A DNA stretch of 26,788 nt from Bacteroidota bacterium (GTDB taxonomy: Bacteria; Bacteroidota; Ignavibacteria; Ignavibacteriales; Ignavibacteriaceae), in NCBI GenBank assembly GCA_023406915.1, contig JAEXTR010000135.1, positions 1 to 26,788 on the forward strand, written 5' to 3'. The notes beneath the pieces are model-generated. The model did no database searches. It was given only the letters and a program-made list of their open reading frames with translations, and was not told the DNA's origin. Shown piece after piece: positions 1 to 8,718 of this stretch. The first letter of the stretch is position 1. Every line of letters starts with the position of its first letter. Both the position numbers and the translations under genes were made by a program.

Positions 1-1317
1 GGCCCACAGTATGTCTGGGAAGATATTTCTGCCACCGGTACCCAGGTTACACAATGGGTACCCTCAGGAACATTCTCTGCTACTGATGAAGGATATGCCG
101 GACCCATCAGCCTCGGCTTTAACTTCAAATTCTACGGTCAGGTAAAAACTCAGATTTACATTTCAACCAATGGATTCCTGACTTTTGCACCAATCTCTTA
201 TAGCGCATATTCAAATGCTCAGATCCCAAATACAGCCAATCCGAATGAGATAATCTGCCCGAACTGGGATGACCTCGATGCAAAAGCTCCTGGTACCGTT
301 CATTACAAGCTCGATGGTAACAAAATGATCTTCCAGTGGACGAACTATCAACGCTATAGCGGTACCGCCAGCTATACATGGCAGGTAGTACTCTATTCCT
401 CCGGTAAGATTATGTATTATTACAAAAACATGACCGGCACAATAAACTCATCAACCGTGGGTATTGAAAATGCTCAGGGTAATGACGGATTACAGATTGC
501 ATATGATGCTTCATATATCAAGAACAATCTGGCTGTCAAACTGGAAGCAGATCCTGAATGGATGATCTCGAACAGCCCGATGAGTGGTACGTTGAACCAG
601 AACAATACAGCTGCAGTTATTCTGCGAATCGTGACCGAAGATTTCCCGATAGGTAATTATGGCATGAACATGAAAGTCAGCAGTAACTGTGCAGTCAATC
701 CGCTGGTAACAGTACCAATCTCGCTTACGCTCGCACCAATACCTGTTGAGCTTTCTTCATTTGAGGCTTCTACATCATTGAATGATGTGATCCTCAACTG
801 GGAAACTGCAACCGAAACCAACAATATGGGGTTTGCTGTCGAAAGAAAAGTAAAGAGCAGCGAAAGCTGGACAGCAGTCTCATTCCTGAATGGTAAAGGT
901 ACAACCACCGAGAAGAACACCTATACCTTCAGAGATACTGATGTAAAACCTGGTACCTACACCTACCGCATCAAGCAAACTGACTTTGATGGAACCGTTT
1001 CCTTCAGTAAGGAATTGGAAATCGAAGTTGGTATTCCTGATGAGTTTGCACTCTATCAGAACTATCCGAATCCTTTTAACCCGTCAACCACAATTGCTTA
1101 TGCAATTCCTGCCCTCGACGGAGTAAAAGCCCATTCAGTAGTCCTGAAAGTTTATGATGTGATTGGAAATGAAGTATCCACCCTTTTTGAAGGTGAAAGA
1201 GAACCCGGTATCTATAAGACCGAACTCAACTTCAGCAATTTCTCAAGCGGAGTCTACTTCTATAAACTGACTTCAGGCAAATTCTCTGCGATTAAAAAGT
1301 TTGTTTTGATGAAATAA
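1..1317 (+). CDS. T9SS-exported surface protein, 3' part (5' truncated by window edge)
   Basis: The frame is open from base 1 to the TAA at 1315-1317, so this is the last 438 residues of a longer gene whose start lies upstream. Residues about 35-115 form a beta-rich module with the motif FYGQVKTQIYISTNGFLTF, common in large exported Bacteroidota proteins. Residues about 180-240 resemble an Ig-like beta-sandwich linker, and about 245-340 a fibronectin-III-like domain. The C-terminus (about 350-438) is a type A T9SS sorting domain containing NYPNPFNPSTTI and ending in GVYFYKLTSG...KKFVLMK. Proteins with this tail are exported across the outer membrane and usually anchored at the surface or released. 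The catalytic or binding part is not in the window, so its function cannot be assigned. It stands alone: a terminator follows directly and the next gene starts 139 bp downstream. Confidence 0.9.
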   Translation, partial: GPQYVWEDISATGTQVTQWVPSGTFSATDEGYAGPISLGFNFKFYGQVKTQIYISTNGFLTFAPISYSAYSNAQIPNTANPNEIICPNWDDLDAKAPGTVHYKLDGNKMIFQWTNYQRYSGTASYTWQVVLYSSGKIMYYYKNMTGTINSSTVGIENAQGNDGLQIAYDASYIKNNLAVKLEADPEWMISNSPMSGTLNQNNTAAVILRIVTEDFPIGNYGMNMKVSSNCAVNPLVTVPISLTLAPIPVELSSFEASTSLNDVILNWETATETNNMGFAVERKVKSSESWTAVSFLNGKGTTTEKNTYTFRDTDVKPGTYTYRIKQTDFDGTVSFSKELEIEVGIPDEFALYQNYPNPFNPSTTIAYAIPALDGVKAHSVVLKVYDVIGNEVSTLFEGEREPGIYKTELNFSNFSSGVYFYKLTSGKFSAIKKFVLMK

Positions 1318-1339
1318 TCAAGCAATTCTTTTCTTATTT

Positions 1340-1368
1340 AAAGCCCGGTGTTCAGCCGGGCTTTTTTT
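1340..1368 (+). terminator. Rho-independent terminator after the T9SS surface protein
   Basis: A perfect 9-bp stem, AAAGCCCGG (1340-1348) with CCGGGCTTT (1356-1364), encloses a 7-nt loop. The T-run 1362-1368 follows. It sits 23 bp after the stop codon, as expected for an intrinsic terminator on the + strand. Confidence 0.9.
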
Positions 1369-1456
1369 ATGCATCCCCTCTTACGATTTTCAGCGGGTAT
1401 GCTTATCTTATAAGGTTAGATTCAAAATTTTCACAGACTTTCATCAGAAAGAAAAT

Positions 1457-2584
1457 ATGTCAGCTATTACGATCACACCGGTCACCAGCCCGAAAGAACT
1501 GAAAACTTTCATCACCTGCCAATGGAACTTCTATACAGATTCACCTTATTGGGTTCCCCCACTTATTGCAGACAAAATGAAACTGCTGAGCAAAACAAAG
1601 AACCCGTTCTTTCAGCACGCTGAAGCTGCATATTTTCTTGCCTGGAAAGATGGTAAGATCGTCGGAAGAATTGCAGCGGTGGATAATCAACTTCATCAGG
1701 ATATCCATAAGGATAATGTAGGCTTCTTTGGTATGTTTGAATCCATTAATGATCAGGAAGTTGCCTCCACTCTGTTTAATACTGCTGCTGAATGGCTGAG
1801 AAAAAGAGGCAGGACAGTTATGCGCGGACCTGCTAATCTCAGTAGTAATGATGACTGGGGTATGTTGCTGGAAGGCTACGATGATCAGCCACGTTTTATG
1901 ATGCCATACAATCCCCCATATTACATTACATTATGCGAAAACCACGGTATGCACAAGGCAAAAGACCTTCTGGCTTGGAAGATTACGTATGAGAAAATTG
2001 AACGAATGGAACGGATCAAACGAGTGGCTGATATCGCCCGTAAGAGGTCAAAGGTAACATGCCGTGCATTAAATATGAAAAACTTCGATGAGGACCTCAA
2101 TAAATTCAAGCAGATTTACAATAAAGCATGGGCACCTAATTGGGGATTCGTAGCTATGACTGATGAAGAGATCAATCACATGGCAAATGATTTTAAGATG
2201 ATTGTCAACCCCGAAATGGTTGTGTTCATGGAGAATGAAAAAGGAGAGCCTATTGGGGCTGCGCTACCTGTGAAAGATTTCAACTTTACCCTCAAGAAAC
2301 TTAATGGCAGATTACTCCCCTTCGGTTGGTTGAAGATGCTCCGTGCCAAAAAGGAAGTTAATGAATGGGTCAGAATCATTACGCTCGGTATTATTCCCGA
2401 ATACCAAAGAAAAGGATTGGACGCCGTATTGTATGATGAAGTACGAACCCGTGCCAGCAAATTTGGTGTGAGAAAAGCTGAAGCTAGTTGGGTACTTGAG
2501 GATAACGATATGATGAATCGCGGTGCACTTGAGATGGACGCAGAAGCATATAAAAAATACCGGATCTATGACTATAAGATTTAG
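1457..2584 (+). CDS. YghO-like GNAT-fold protein (putative N-acetyltransferase)
   Basis: The 375-aa cytosolic protein has no signal peptide or membrane segment. It resembles the conserved YghO-type family. Diagnostic stretches are PYWVPPLIAD near residue 30, VGRIAAVDN near 69, GPANLSSNDDWGMLLEGYDD at 124-143 followed by RFMMPYNPPYY at 146-156, and a C-terminal GNAT-like motif A, LGIIPEYQRKGLDAVLYDE at 310-328, where Q-R-K-G-L-D-A would contact acetyl-CoA. The substrate of this family is unknown to me, so acetyltransferase activity is inferred from the fold. The start is the ATG at 1457, 11 nt after an AGAAAG stretch that is only a weak ribosome-binding site. The 3' end overlaps the next gene by 17 nt, so the two are probably co-transcribed and translationally coupled. 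Confidence 0.8.
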   Translation: MSAITITPVTSPKELKTFITCQWNFYTDSPYWVPPLIADKMKLLSKTKNPFFQHAEAAYFLAWKDGKIVGRIAAVDNQLHQDIHKDNVGFFGMFESINDQEVASTLFNTAAEWLRKRGRTVMRGPANLSSNDDWGMLLEGYDDQPRFMMPYNPPYYITLCENHGMHKAKDLLAWKITYEKIERMERIKRVADIARKRSKVTCRALNMKNFDEDLNKFKQIYNKAWAPNWGFVAMTDEEINHMANDFKMIVNPEMVVFMENEKGEPIGAALPVKDFNFTLKKLNGRLLPFGWLKMLRAKKEVNEWVRIITLGIIPEYQRKGLDAVLYDEVRTRASKFGVRKAEASWVLEDNDMMNRGALEMDAEAYKKYRIYDYKI

Positions 2585-4586
2585 CCTCATCATTGTTCTG
2601 CTTTTATTGCAGATATCTGCAACAGCGCAATACCGTGAGTCAGATCGTGAACTCGGAAGGACCGTGTTTCAGCGGGAGTTTAAGCTCGATATTGTGCTTC
2701 CCTACCTTGTTTCTGAGTCACGTGAGAAACAAAACGCAGGTCTGTTGGCAGTTGCCCAATCTCAGAATCAGGCATTTGTACCGATACTGCTACAGAATGC
2801 AGACAAATACGATCCGGTTTATTTGACCTTTGCACTCGGTCAGATTGGTGAGTCTCCTGCATCCGCTGAATACCTTCTGAAAATGTGGATGAAAAGCCAC
2901 CAATCTTCCGAAGGGAAAAACTACCTTGCTGCATTTGGACGAACAGGTGATAAAAGTGATTTGCAATCTTTTATTGAGTTCCTTCAGCGGAATGAAATCA
3001 TTGATCTGGCAGGTATTGGTGAGTGTTATCTTGAATTCTATAGTCGCGGGATTATATCAACCGATCTGAAGACTCTGCTGCTAAAAAAACTTGAAACACT
3101 GAAACCAAAGGATGACCTCTTCCTGGAAATCGTCTATGCCTTAAGACGATCAGGAGAATCCGAATCAATCTATTCTGCTGTCGACCAGATTATCAGGGAG
3201 TATGATACACTGAATCCCGAACAACTGAAGAGATTCACTTCATATTTTAGGATGAAAAAAGGTAGAACTGATTACCCGATTAACTTTGACAAGATCAGTG
3301 AATACCTCTTCAGTAAGGTACAGTCGTATCCTGACCTGGGTTTGAAAGGAGGCACTCACTCAAGGAGTGGTGCAGTGAACAGATTAAATTATGCACTGGC
3401 AGCTGCCTATTATCCGTTTCAAAGTATGCCCCAGGTACTGACATATCTGTCATTGCTTAAAGACAGCGTGCGTATGGTTGCACTAAGGTGTGCAGAGTCA
3501 ATCAGTCTTATCACACTTCCAGACTCACTCCACAGTGAATTACAGTCTTTTCTGTTGCAGGTACCTTCATCAGATTTCTATGCAGAAGATGTAAAGAAGA
3601 GGGTTGCAATCAGTACCCTGAAACTCTTTCCTGAGTTATCATCGAAAGTTTATGATCAATTACGTGATCAGGTCTCTATGCTGACGATGCTTTCAATCGG
3701 TGAGGCTGTGCCAGAATCAACGGTGGGACAGATTGAGAATTGGTTATCAAAGTATCCTGAATTATCAATTCCAGAGCAATGTAAGTTCATTACTATTATC
3801 TCATCGGTTAAGTCAGTGAAATATGATTCACTGATGCTACAGGCACTTCATTCCAATAACCCGTTTCTATCCGCAACAGCCCTAGAAGTCATTGATTCTG
3901 CATTTATTTTCAGAAATGCATCTTCTCTTCTTGATATAAGCAGGATGCAACTATGCAATCACCTCCACGAACCTGATTTTGCTGATGCGGTACGTGGCTT
4001 TTATAAAATAGTATCAATGATTGACGCTGTTGCAGGCAAGGAATTACTGGAACATTTAGTAACATCAGAAGTGTATAGTGTGCACAGATTTGCAGCCCAA
4101 CAAAGCAGCAAGGATGTTCAGCCGAAGTCCGATAATTATTTCGACCTGCTCTGGAACAGTGCGTTCAGATACTGGAATGGAGTAGTTACAACTACAAATG
4201 GTGAGTTTGGTATTGCTTTTCTTCCTCAGTATGCCCCGGTCTCAGTCGGAAACTTTGTTTACAATTCACTCATTGGCACGATTACCAGGACCCGGTTTCA
4301 CAGAGTCGTTCCCGGCTTTGTAATACAAACCGGTGATCCAAGCGGTACAGGATCTGGTGGACCAGGATATGAAATCGTAAGTGAGTTTTCTCCTCTCCAC
4401 TTCAGTAAAGGAATGGTTGGTATGGCAAGCAGCGGTAAAGATACTGAAGGGAGCCAATGGTTCGTAATGACTGGCGATTACCCGCACCTTAATGGCAGAT
4501 ACACTGTCTGGGGAGTAGGGATGATGGAGGATAAAACAGAATTGATAGATGAAGGAGACAGTATCCGGAAAATTGTTTTTCACTGA
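2568..4586 (+). CDS. Exported HEAT-like repeat protein with C-terminal cyclophilin-type peptidyl-prolyl isomerase domain
   Basis: I place the start at the ATG at 2568 (672 aa), because it gives a clean signal peptide MTIRFSLIIVLLLLQISATAQ. The ATG at 2523 would put 15 charged or polar residues in front of it. Residues about 25-530 are mostly helical and repeat-like, suggesting HEAT or ARM-type scaffolding, although individual repeats are poorly conserved. Residues about 547-672 are a cyclophilin domain with FHRVVPGFVIQTGD, GMVGMASSG, EGSQWFVM and PHLNGRYTVWG. The expected active-site residues R579, F584, Q587, Q630, F632 and H640 are all present, so isomerase activity is likely. The location is the periplasm or outer-membrane side. 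It overlaps the YghO-like gene upstream by 17 nt. It would act on folding of exported proteins, perhaps the T9SS cargo abundant here (inference). Confidence 0.87.
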   Translation: MTIRFSLIIVLLLLQISATAQYRESDRELGRTVFQREFKLDIVLPYLVSESREKQNAGLLAVAQSQNQAFVPILLQNADKYDPVYLTFALGQIGESPASAEYLLKMWMKSHQSSEGKNYLAAFGRTGDKSDLQSFIEFLQRNEIIDLAGIGECYLEFYSRGIISTDLKTLLLKKLETLKPKDDLFLEIVYALRRSGESESIYSAVDQIIREYDTLNPEQLKRFTSYFRMKKGRTDYPINFDKISEYLFSKVQSYPDLGLKGGTHSRSGAVNRLNYALAAAYYPFQSMPQVLTYLSLLKDSVRMVALRCAESISLITLPDSLHSELQSFLLQVPSSDFYAEDVKKRVAISTLKLFPELSSKVYDQLRDQVSMLTMLSIGEAVPESTVGQIENWLSKYPELSIPEQCKFITIISSVKSVKYDSLMLQALHSNNPFLSATALEVIDSAFIFRNASSLLDISRMQLCNHLHEPDFADAVRGFYKIVSMIDAVAGKELLEHLVTSEVYSVHRFAAQQSSKDVQPKSDNYFDLLWNSAFRYWNGVVTTTNGEFGIAFLPQYAPVSVGNFVYNSLIGTITRTRFHRVVPGFVIQTGDPSGTGSGGPGYEIVSEFSPLHFSKGMVGMASSGKDTEGSQWFVMTGDYPHLNGRYTVWGVGMMEDKTELIDEGDSIRKIVFH

Positions 4587-4598
4587 CTTTCCGGATAC
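4561..4598. terminator. Long hairpin between convergent genes, possible bidirectional terminator
   Basis: A perfect 11-bp inverted repeat, GTATCCGGAAA (4561-4571) and TTTCCGGATAC (4588-4598), has a 16-nt loop that contains a T5 run and the stop codon of the cyclophilin gene. It lies where two convergent genes end (4586 on + and 4614 on -). The position suits termination in both directions, but neither side of the stem is followed by a long T tract, so an intrinsic terminator is only probable. Confidence 0.5.
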
Positions 4599-4613
4599 CG
4601 ACTCTGGTCTGAA

Positions 4614-5489
4614 TTAATCTTTCAGCATCTCATCATATTTTGAAATCCGTGGGGGATCAATGGTTTTCAATGTTTTGAAGACGGATTTATCAGGATAATC
4701 TTTGAGGTGATCAATCAGTTCTCCACTTTTAGCATCAAAAAATGTTTTTACAAAAAGGCTGCGATAGTCAATCTTGGTTTTCAGGGCATCGAGTACCTTG
4801 ATTAGTGATACGATTTTTTCTTGTCCTTTTGCCTTTTGATTCTCATAAATATCAATACCATATTGATAATCACTTATAGCTTCACGAAAAGTACGATACT
4901 TTTCATTCTGAATATTCTCAACTAAATCAAACCTGTTATAGGTTGTCCCAGTTTCCCAACCTTTCCTGAAGTTGGAATTTGCACCCAAATTTGCGATTGC
5001 AAATGCCTTTGAAAAGAGGTCACTTCCTGCCATCTTTTCCCACGATTCTTGTTCCATAGCAATAATCAGGAGTGCGTAGTAATCAAGAAAACTAGTGATT
5101 GGATGGAAGATATTGGGATTGCTATACAGTGATTCATTCCGCTCGTATCTGAAGTTCCAGTTTCCGTCATTTACCGTAATCATCGGTGAGTTTCGGGTGG
5201 ACTTATAAACCTTCCGTAGACTCCTCACGATAACCTGAGCTGTATAGTTAAACTCATCTGGTGCAGAGGTAAACAATATGGTGAAGCTGCATTGAATTTT
5301 ATCAAAATCCCAATTCTGACCTGAAAACTTGGTGTTGTTCAGATAATCTTCAATACTCTGTTTGAAATTGTGCAGGTTTTCCCGGTTAATAGTCTGCAAT
5401 TTCTCCACATTAATATCTACGGTTGCTTCCAGTTCCTGCGCTGACAGAAATATGGGGAGCATTAGTATCAATGCCAGGATCTTTTTCAT
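4614..5489 (-). CDS. porD: DUF4835 family protein, PorD-like, T9SS-associated
   Basis: The 291-aa protein has a short signal peptide (MKKILALILMLPIFLSAQ) and then a soluble periplasmic domain. The order of conserved pieces matches what I recall of the DUF4835 family, which is often named PorD in T9SS organisms: QELEATVDINVEKLQ after cleavage, FTSAPDEFNYTAQVIVRSLR in the middle, and FLDYYALLIIAME with the GWETGTTYNRFDLVENI stretch. The C-terminus ends DPPRISKYDEMLKD. The molecular role is not established; association with type IX secretion comes from the family name and from the T9SS cargo around it. The start at 5489 is preceded by AAAAAAGGTAAC. It lies 91 bp downstream of the cyclase gene and may be in the same transcript or have its own promoter in that gap. 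Confidence 0.7.
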   Translation of the reverse strand: MKKILALILMLPIFLSAQELEATVDINVEKLQTINRENLHNFKQSIEDYLNNTKFSGQNWDFDKIQCSFTILFTSAPDEFNYTAQVIVRSLRKVYKSTRNSPMITVNDGNWNFRYERNESLYSNPNIFHPITSFLDYYALLIIAMEQESWEKMAGSDLFSKAFAIANLGANSNFRKGWETGTTYNRFDLVENIQNEKYRTFREAISDYQYGIDIYENQKAKGQEKIVSLIKVLDALKTKIDYRSLFVKTFFDAKSGELIDHLKDYPDKSVFKTLKTIDPPRISKYDEMLKD

Positions 5490-5536
5490 AATGTTACCTT
5501 TTTTGATGCAATATAAAACTTATTTATGAGAATCGT

Positions 5537-5548
5537 ATAGTATACTAT
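5537..5548. promoter_or_regulatory. 12-bp perfect palindrome upstream of the porD-like gene
   Basis: ATAGTATACTAT is a perfect palindrome in the 91-bp gap between the cyclase stop and the porD-like start, 48 bp before that start. It is AT-rich and could be an operator or occur by chance. No repeat of it was noticed elsewhere in the window. Confidence 0.2.
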
Positions 5549-5580
5549 CTTTAATTCTGGGTTATGCACTGGAACCGCGC

Positions 5581-8500
5581 TTATGATACACCAGTAGCTA
5601 CAGCCGCAGTGGTGAATGGGTACATCTCATACACGCAGTCTTTGATACCGGTAATAAAGTACATATCCACTTCCCCTTTCCCTTTTGCCATTACTTTCCC
5701 ACGATATTCGCAAACAAAATATTCCTTTACCAACTGATAGGTGGATTCTGAAATATTAATTCTTCCCGATTCTCCGGACGATTCCATTCTGGACGCCACA
5801 TTCACGGTATCCCCCCAAACATCGTAGGTAAACTTCTTCTTTCCTACTACTCCGGCAACCACATTACCTGAGTGCACACCGGCTCGCATAGACCATGCGA
5901 TTTTTTTACTTTTATTTCGTTCTTCAATGAACTGAAGCAATTCAAGGCCTGCGAGGATAATTCTGCATGCATGATCATTACTCTCCACAGGAAGACCGCC
6001 CGCAATCATATAGGAATCTCCTATAGTCTTCAGCTTCTCCAGACCATATCGTTCGATAATAGCATCGAAGTTAACGAAAATATCATTCAATTCCGATACG
6101 AGCTCATTTGGATGTAATGATGACGAGATCGCAGTAAAACCCTTAAAATCAGTAAACAGTATAGATATACTCTTATACTCCCTTGGAATCGTTGAGCCCT
6201 TCTCCTTCAGCTCTTTAACAGTATACGCAGGTAGAATATTGTGAAGCAGATCATCAGACTTATTCTTCTCAGCTTCAAGCTCTTTTGTCCGTACAGTAAC
6301 CATCCTCTCCAGTTCAATATTGCGCAGCTGCAATCTGTAGGTTCGAATCCTGAAGGTCAGATATATTGCTGACAAAATAATTATAAACGCGATAACCCTG
6401 AACCACCATGTTTGCCAGAACGGAGGCAGAATTGTAAAACTAAACCTCATCGGAACCGACGACCACACACCATCAGAGTTTCTCGCTCTTACTTCGAAGA
6501 CATATTCACCATCCGAAAGGGACGTGTACTGAATTGTGGTTTGCTTTGACGACTGCCAGTCAATATCAACCCCAGTCAGTCTGTATTGATACTCAATTTC
6601 CTGAGGTGAAGGGAAGCTAAGTGCAATGAAATCAAATTTCAGATAATTTTCTGTATAGTCCAGAACCAGATCATTCTTGGCTTCAGTATCCTTCTCAAAA
6701 ATCCTGAACCGGGTCAGGTAAACTGCGGGCGGCAATGTATTTAATACATCAAAAGCCGGATTATACCTGACAAGACCCTTGACCGAACCAAACCAAAGAA
6801 TTCCCTTTGAATCCAGATATGCGGCTCCCAGGTTAAACTCATTCGAGATGAGTCCGCTATGATTTGTATAGTGTCTGAAATTCTTGCCGTCAAATCTGTT
6901 CAGACCGCCATTTGTACCAATCCATACCCCTCCCTTTCGGTCATTGACGAAGAAATAACATACGTTATTGGAAAGACCATCTTTTACAGAATAGTTCTTT
7001 AAGGAACCATTCTCATAGATGTAAAAACCTTTATTCTGCGTAGCTATCCAAATACGGCTATTCTGATCTGCAGTGATTGCATAGATATTTGCATCAGCAA
7101 GTTCCTTGTTGATTGCTGTCTCAGCAGAAAATTTGCCATTCTGGTAAACAGTAATACCCTTGTTATATGATGCAAACCAAATCGCTCCGTTCGGTGCTTC
7201 AGTAATCGCCCATATCTGATCATCCACCAGTCCATCTTGTGTCCGGTAGTTCACAAAGCTCTTTCCATCATACACATACACGCCTTCGTGGTCAGTGCCA
7301 AACCAAACTCGTCCAGTCCGGCTTACCAGCACTGCGCCAACCCGATCATCAGTAAACCCGTTCGCTTTAGTAAACTTTCTGAAGTTGCCATTTTCCAGTA
7401 GCGTCACACCAGAGACAGTACCAAACCAGAGCCTGCCCACTGGATCACGCTTAATCACCCTGATTGATGACGAAGTTAACCCATCCCTCTCAGTAAAATT
7501 CTTAATCTCAGAATTAGGACTGATCCTGCTGGCACCCTCATTCGTCCCGACCCAGATGTTTCCCTTTTCATCTTCTGAGACCGCATAGACAAGATTATTG
7601 ATTAATCCCGTCGAACGATCATAAAACATGAATTTTTCACTACGAAGTTTATTGACTCCTCCATCGTTCAGACCAAACCAGATTACATTTTCCAGATCAC
7701 GTTTAATGCATAACACGGTTTTTGCTGACAATCCAACTTCATCATTATAAAGAGTAAACGTTTTCCAGTTATACTTGAAAACACCAACGGTGGTTCCGAA
7801 CCACATATTTCCGAATTTACCCTGCTCAATAGTATAGACAGTTACGTCTTCATTTACTGGTAGCTTGAACCAGGTAAAATTACCATCCTTCCACGCTGCA
7901 ATACCATCATTTGCAGTACCTAACCAAATCGTGCCATCATTACTTCTAAAAATTGACCTGACAGTAGTATTTTTAAACCCATTCTCATCTGTGTAATGGG
8001 TAAACTTTTCTCCATCATATATCGAAAAACCCTTTGAGGTGCCAATATAAAGCTTCCGGTCATCAAACAGTAATGAACGCACAGTATTATCCAGCATACC
8101 GTTTTCAGTTGTAATCCTTATATGAGTCCCTCTGAAAACCGTAATGAGCCCCCCGCCAACAGTGCCAAGAAAAACAGTTCCGCTCCCATCACCTGTGATT
8201 GCTACACAAGGATGTAATCCCTTATCCTTCCCAATCACAGTTGTGAACGACCCGTTCTGAAACTTACTTACCCCTGTTGCAGTGCCTACCCAAATAATTC
8301 CTTTTTCGTCTTCGTAGATTGCACGTACACTCTTATCAATAAGCCCATGATCGGTGGAAAAGTTTACAAACTCCCTGCCGTCAAATCTGCTGATACCATC
8401 AAGGGTACCAAACCATAAATAACGCTTGCTGTCTTGAATAATTGATGTTACTGTGGATTGGGGCAGGTTGTTTTCGACGTTATAATAGACAAAGGGAAAC

Positions 8501-8655
8501 TTTTGAGAATAGGATGGTGCTGGTGCTAATAAAAATAAAAGCATCAGAAGAAAGCCGGAGAACTGAAGATGCGACTTCAGAGACCGGATAAGGCGATACT
8601 GAAAGGTTCCTCGGATCACACTATATTTTACATTAACACTACCCTTAATATTCAA
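5581..8655 (-). CDS. Transmembrane class III adenylate cyclase with two-component-regulator-type beta-propeller sensor
   Basis: With the TTG at 8655 as residue 1 the protein has 1024 aa. A hydrophobic stretch at 32-50 is a signal peptide or anchor. Residues about 55-640 hold 14 Reg_prop-type blades, each marked by a motif such as LWFGT or IWVGT (near 70, 122, 161, 202, 243, 284, 325, 367, 409, 450, 492, 535, 577 and 620), which fits two seven-bladed propellers. A Y_Y_Y domain follows (about 680-745), then one membrane helix (about 748-768), a helical linker (770-810) and a cyclase domain (about 825-1005). Metal-binding D836 and D880, adenine-specifying K876 and D945, and N952 and R956 of VNVASRM are all present, so it should make cAMP from ATP. 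The sensor should face the periplasm. The start is uncertain: no Shine-Dalgarno precedes the TTG, and a GTG at 8619 (codon 13) is an alternative. Confidence 0.9.
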   Translation of the reverse strand: MNIKGSVNVKYSVIRGTFQYRLIRSLKSHLQFSGFLLMLLFLLAPAPSYSQKFPFVYYNVENNLPQSTVTSIIQDSKRYLWFGTLDGISRFDGREFVNFSTDHGLIDKSVRAIYEDEKGIIWVGTATGVSKFQNGSFTTVIGKDKGLHPCVAITGDGSGTVFLGTVGGGLITVFRGTHIRITTENGMLDNTVRSLLFDDRKLYIGTSKGFSIYDGEKFTHYTDENGFKNTTVRSIFRSNDGTIWLGTANDGIAAWKDGNFTWFKLPVNEDVTVYTIEQGKFGNMWFGTTVGVFKYNWKTFTLYNDEVGLSAKTVLCIKRDLENVIWFGLNDGGVNKLRSEKFMFYDRSTGLINNLVYAVSEDEKGNIWVGTNEGASRISPNSEIKNFTERDGLTSSSIRVIKRDPVGRLWFGTVSGVTLLENGNFRKFTKANGFTDDRVGAVLVSRTGRVWFGTDHEGVYVYDGKSFVNYRTQDGLVDDQIWAITEAPNGAIWFASYNKGITVYQNGKFSAETAINKELADANIYAITADQNSRIWIATQNKGFYIYENGSLKNYSVKDGLSNNVCYFFVNDRKGGVWIGTNGGLNRFDGKNFRHYTNHSGLISNEFNLGAAYLDSKGILWFGSVKGLVRYNPAFDVLNTLPPAVYLTRFRIFEKDTEAKNDLVLDYTENYLKFDFIALSFPSPQEIEYQYRLTGVDIDWQSSKQTTIQYTSLSDGEYVFEVRARNSDGVWSSVPMRFSFTILPPFWQTWWFRVIAFIIILSAIYLTFRIRTYRLQLRNIELERMVTVRTKELEAEKNKSDDLLHNILPAYTVKELKEKGSTIPREYKSISILFTDFKGFTAISSSLHPNELVSELNDIFVNFDAIIERYGLEKLKTIGDSYMIAGGLPVESNDHACRIILAGLELLQFIEERNKSKKIAWSMRAGVHSGNVVAGVVGKKKFTYDVWGDTVNVASRMESSGESGRINISESTYQLVKEYFVCEYRGKVMAKGKGEVDMYFITGIKDCVYEMYPFTTAAVATGVS

Positions 8656-8660
8656 AAATA
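8653..8660 (-). promoter_or_regulatory. Possible -7 element (TAnnTTTG type) in front of the cyclase gene
   Basis: The minus strand reads TATTTTTG, which matches the Bacteroidota -7 consensus TAnnTTTG, in the 63-bp gap after the foldase gene. No convincing -33 TTTG lies at the expected distance. If it is real, transcription would start downstream of the TTG at 8655 and translation would have to begin later, for example at the GTG at 8619. Confidence 0.2.
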
Positions 8661-8718
8661 AGCCAAAAAATTCAAGAAAATAATGTAAAACGCTCCATGG
8701 GATTCTGCATGTTCTCAG

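Noticed and set aside
1369..1456. Promoter in front of the YghO-like gene
   Set aside because: A promoter is expected here, but I could not identify a convincing -33/-7 or -35/-10 pair; the short CTTATAAG palindrome is not enough.
2523..2567. Starting the cyclophilin-type gene at 2523
   Set aside because: It would add 15 polar residues before a textbook signal peptide; the ATG at 2568 gives a normal exported N-terminus.
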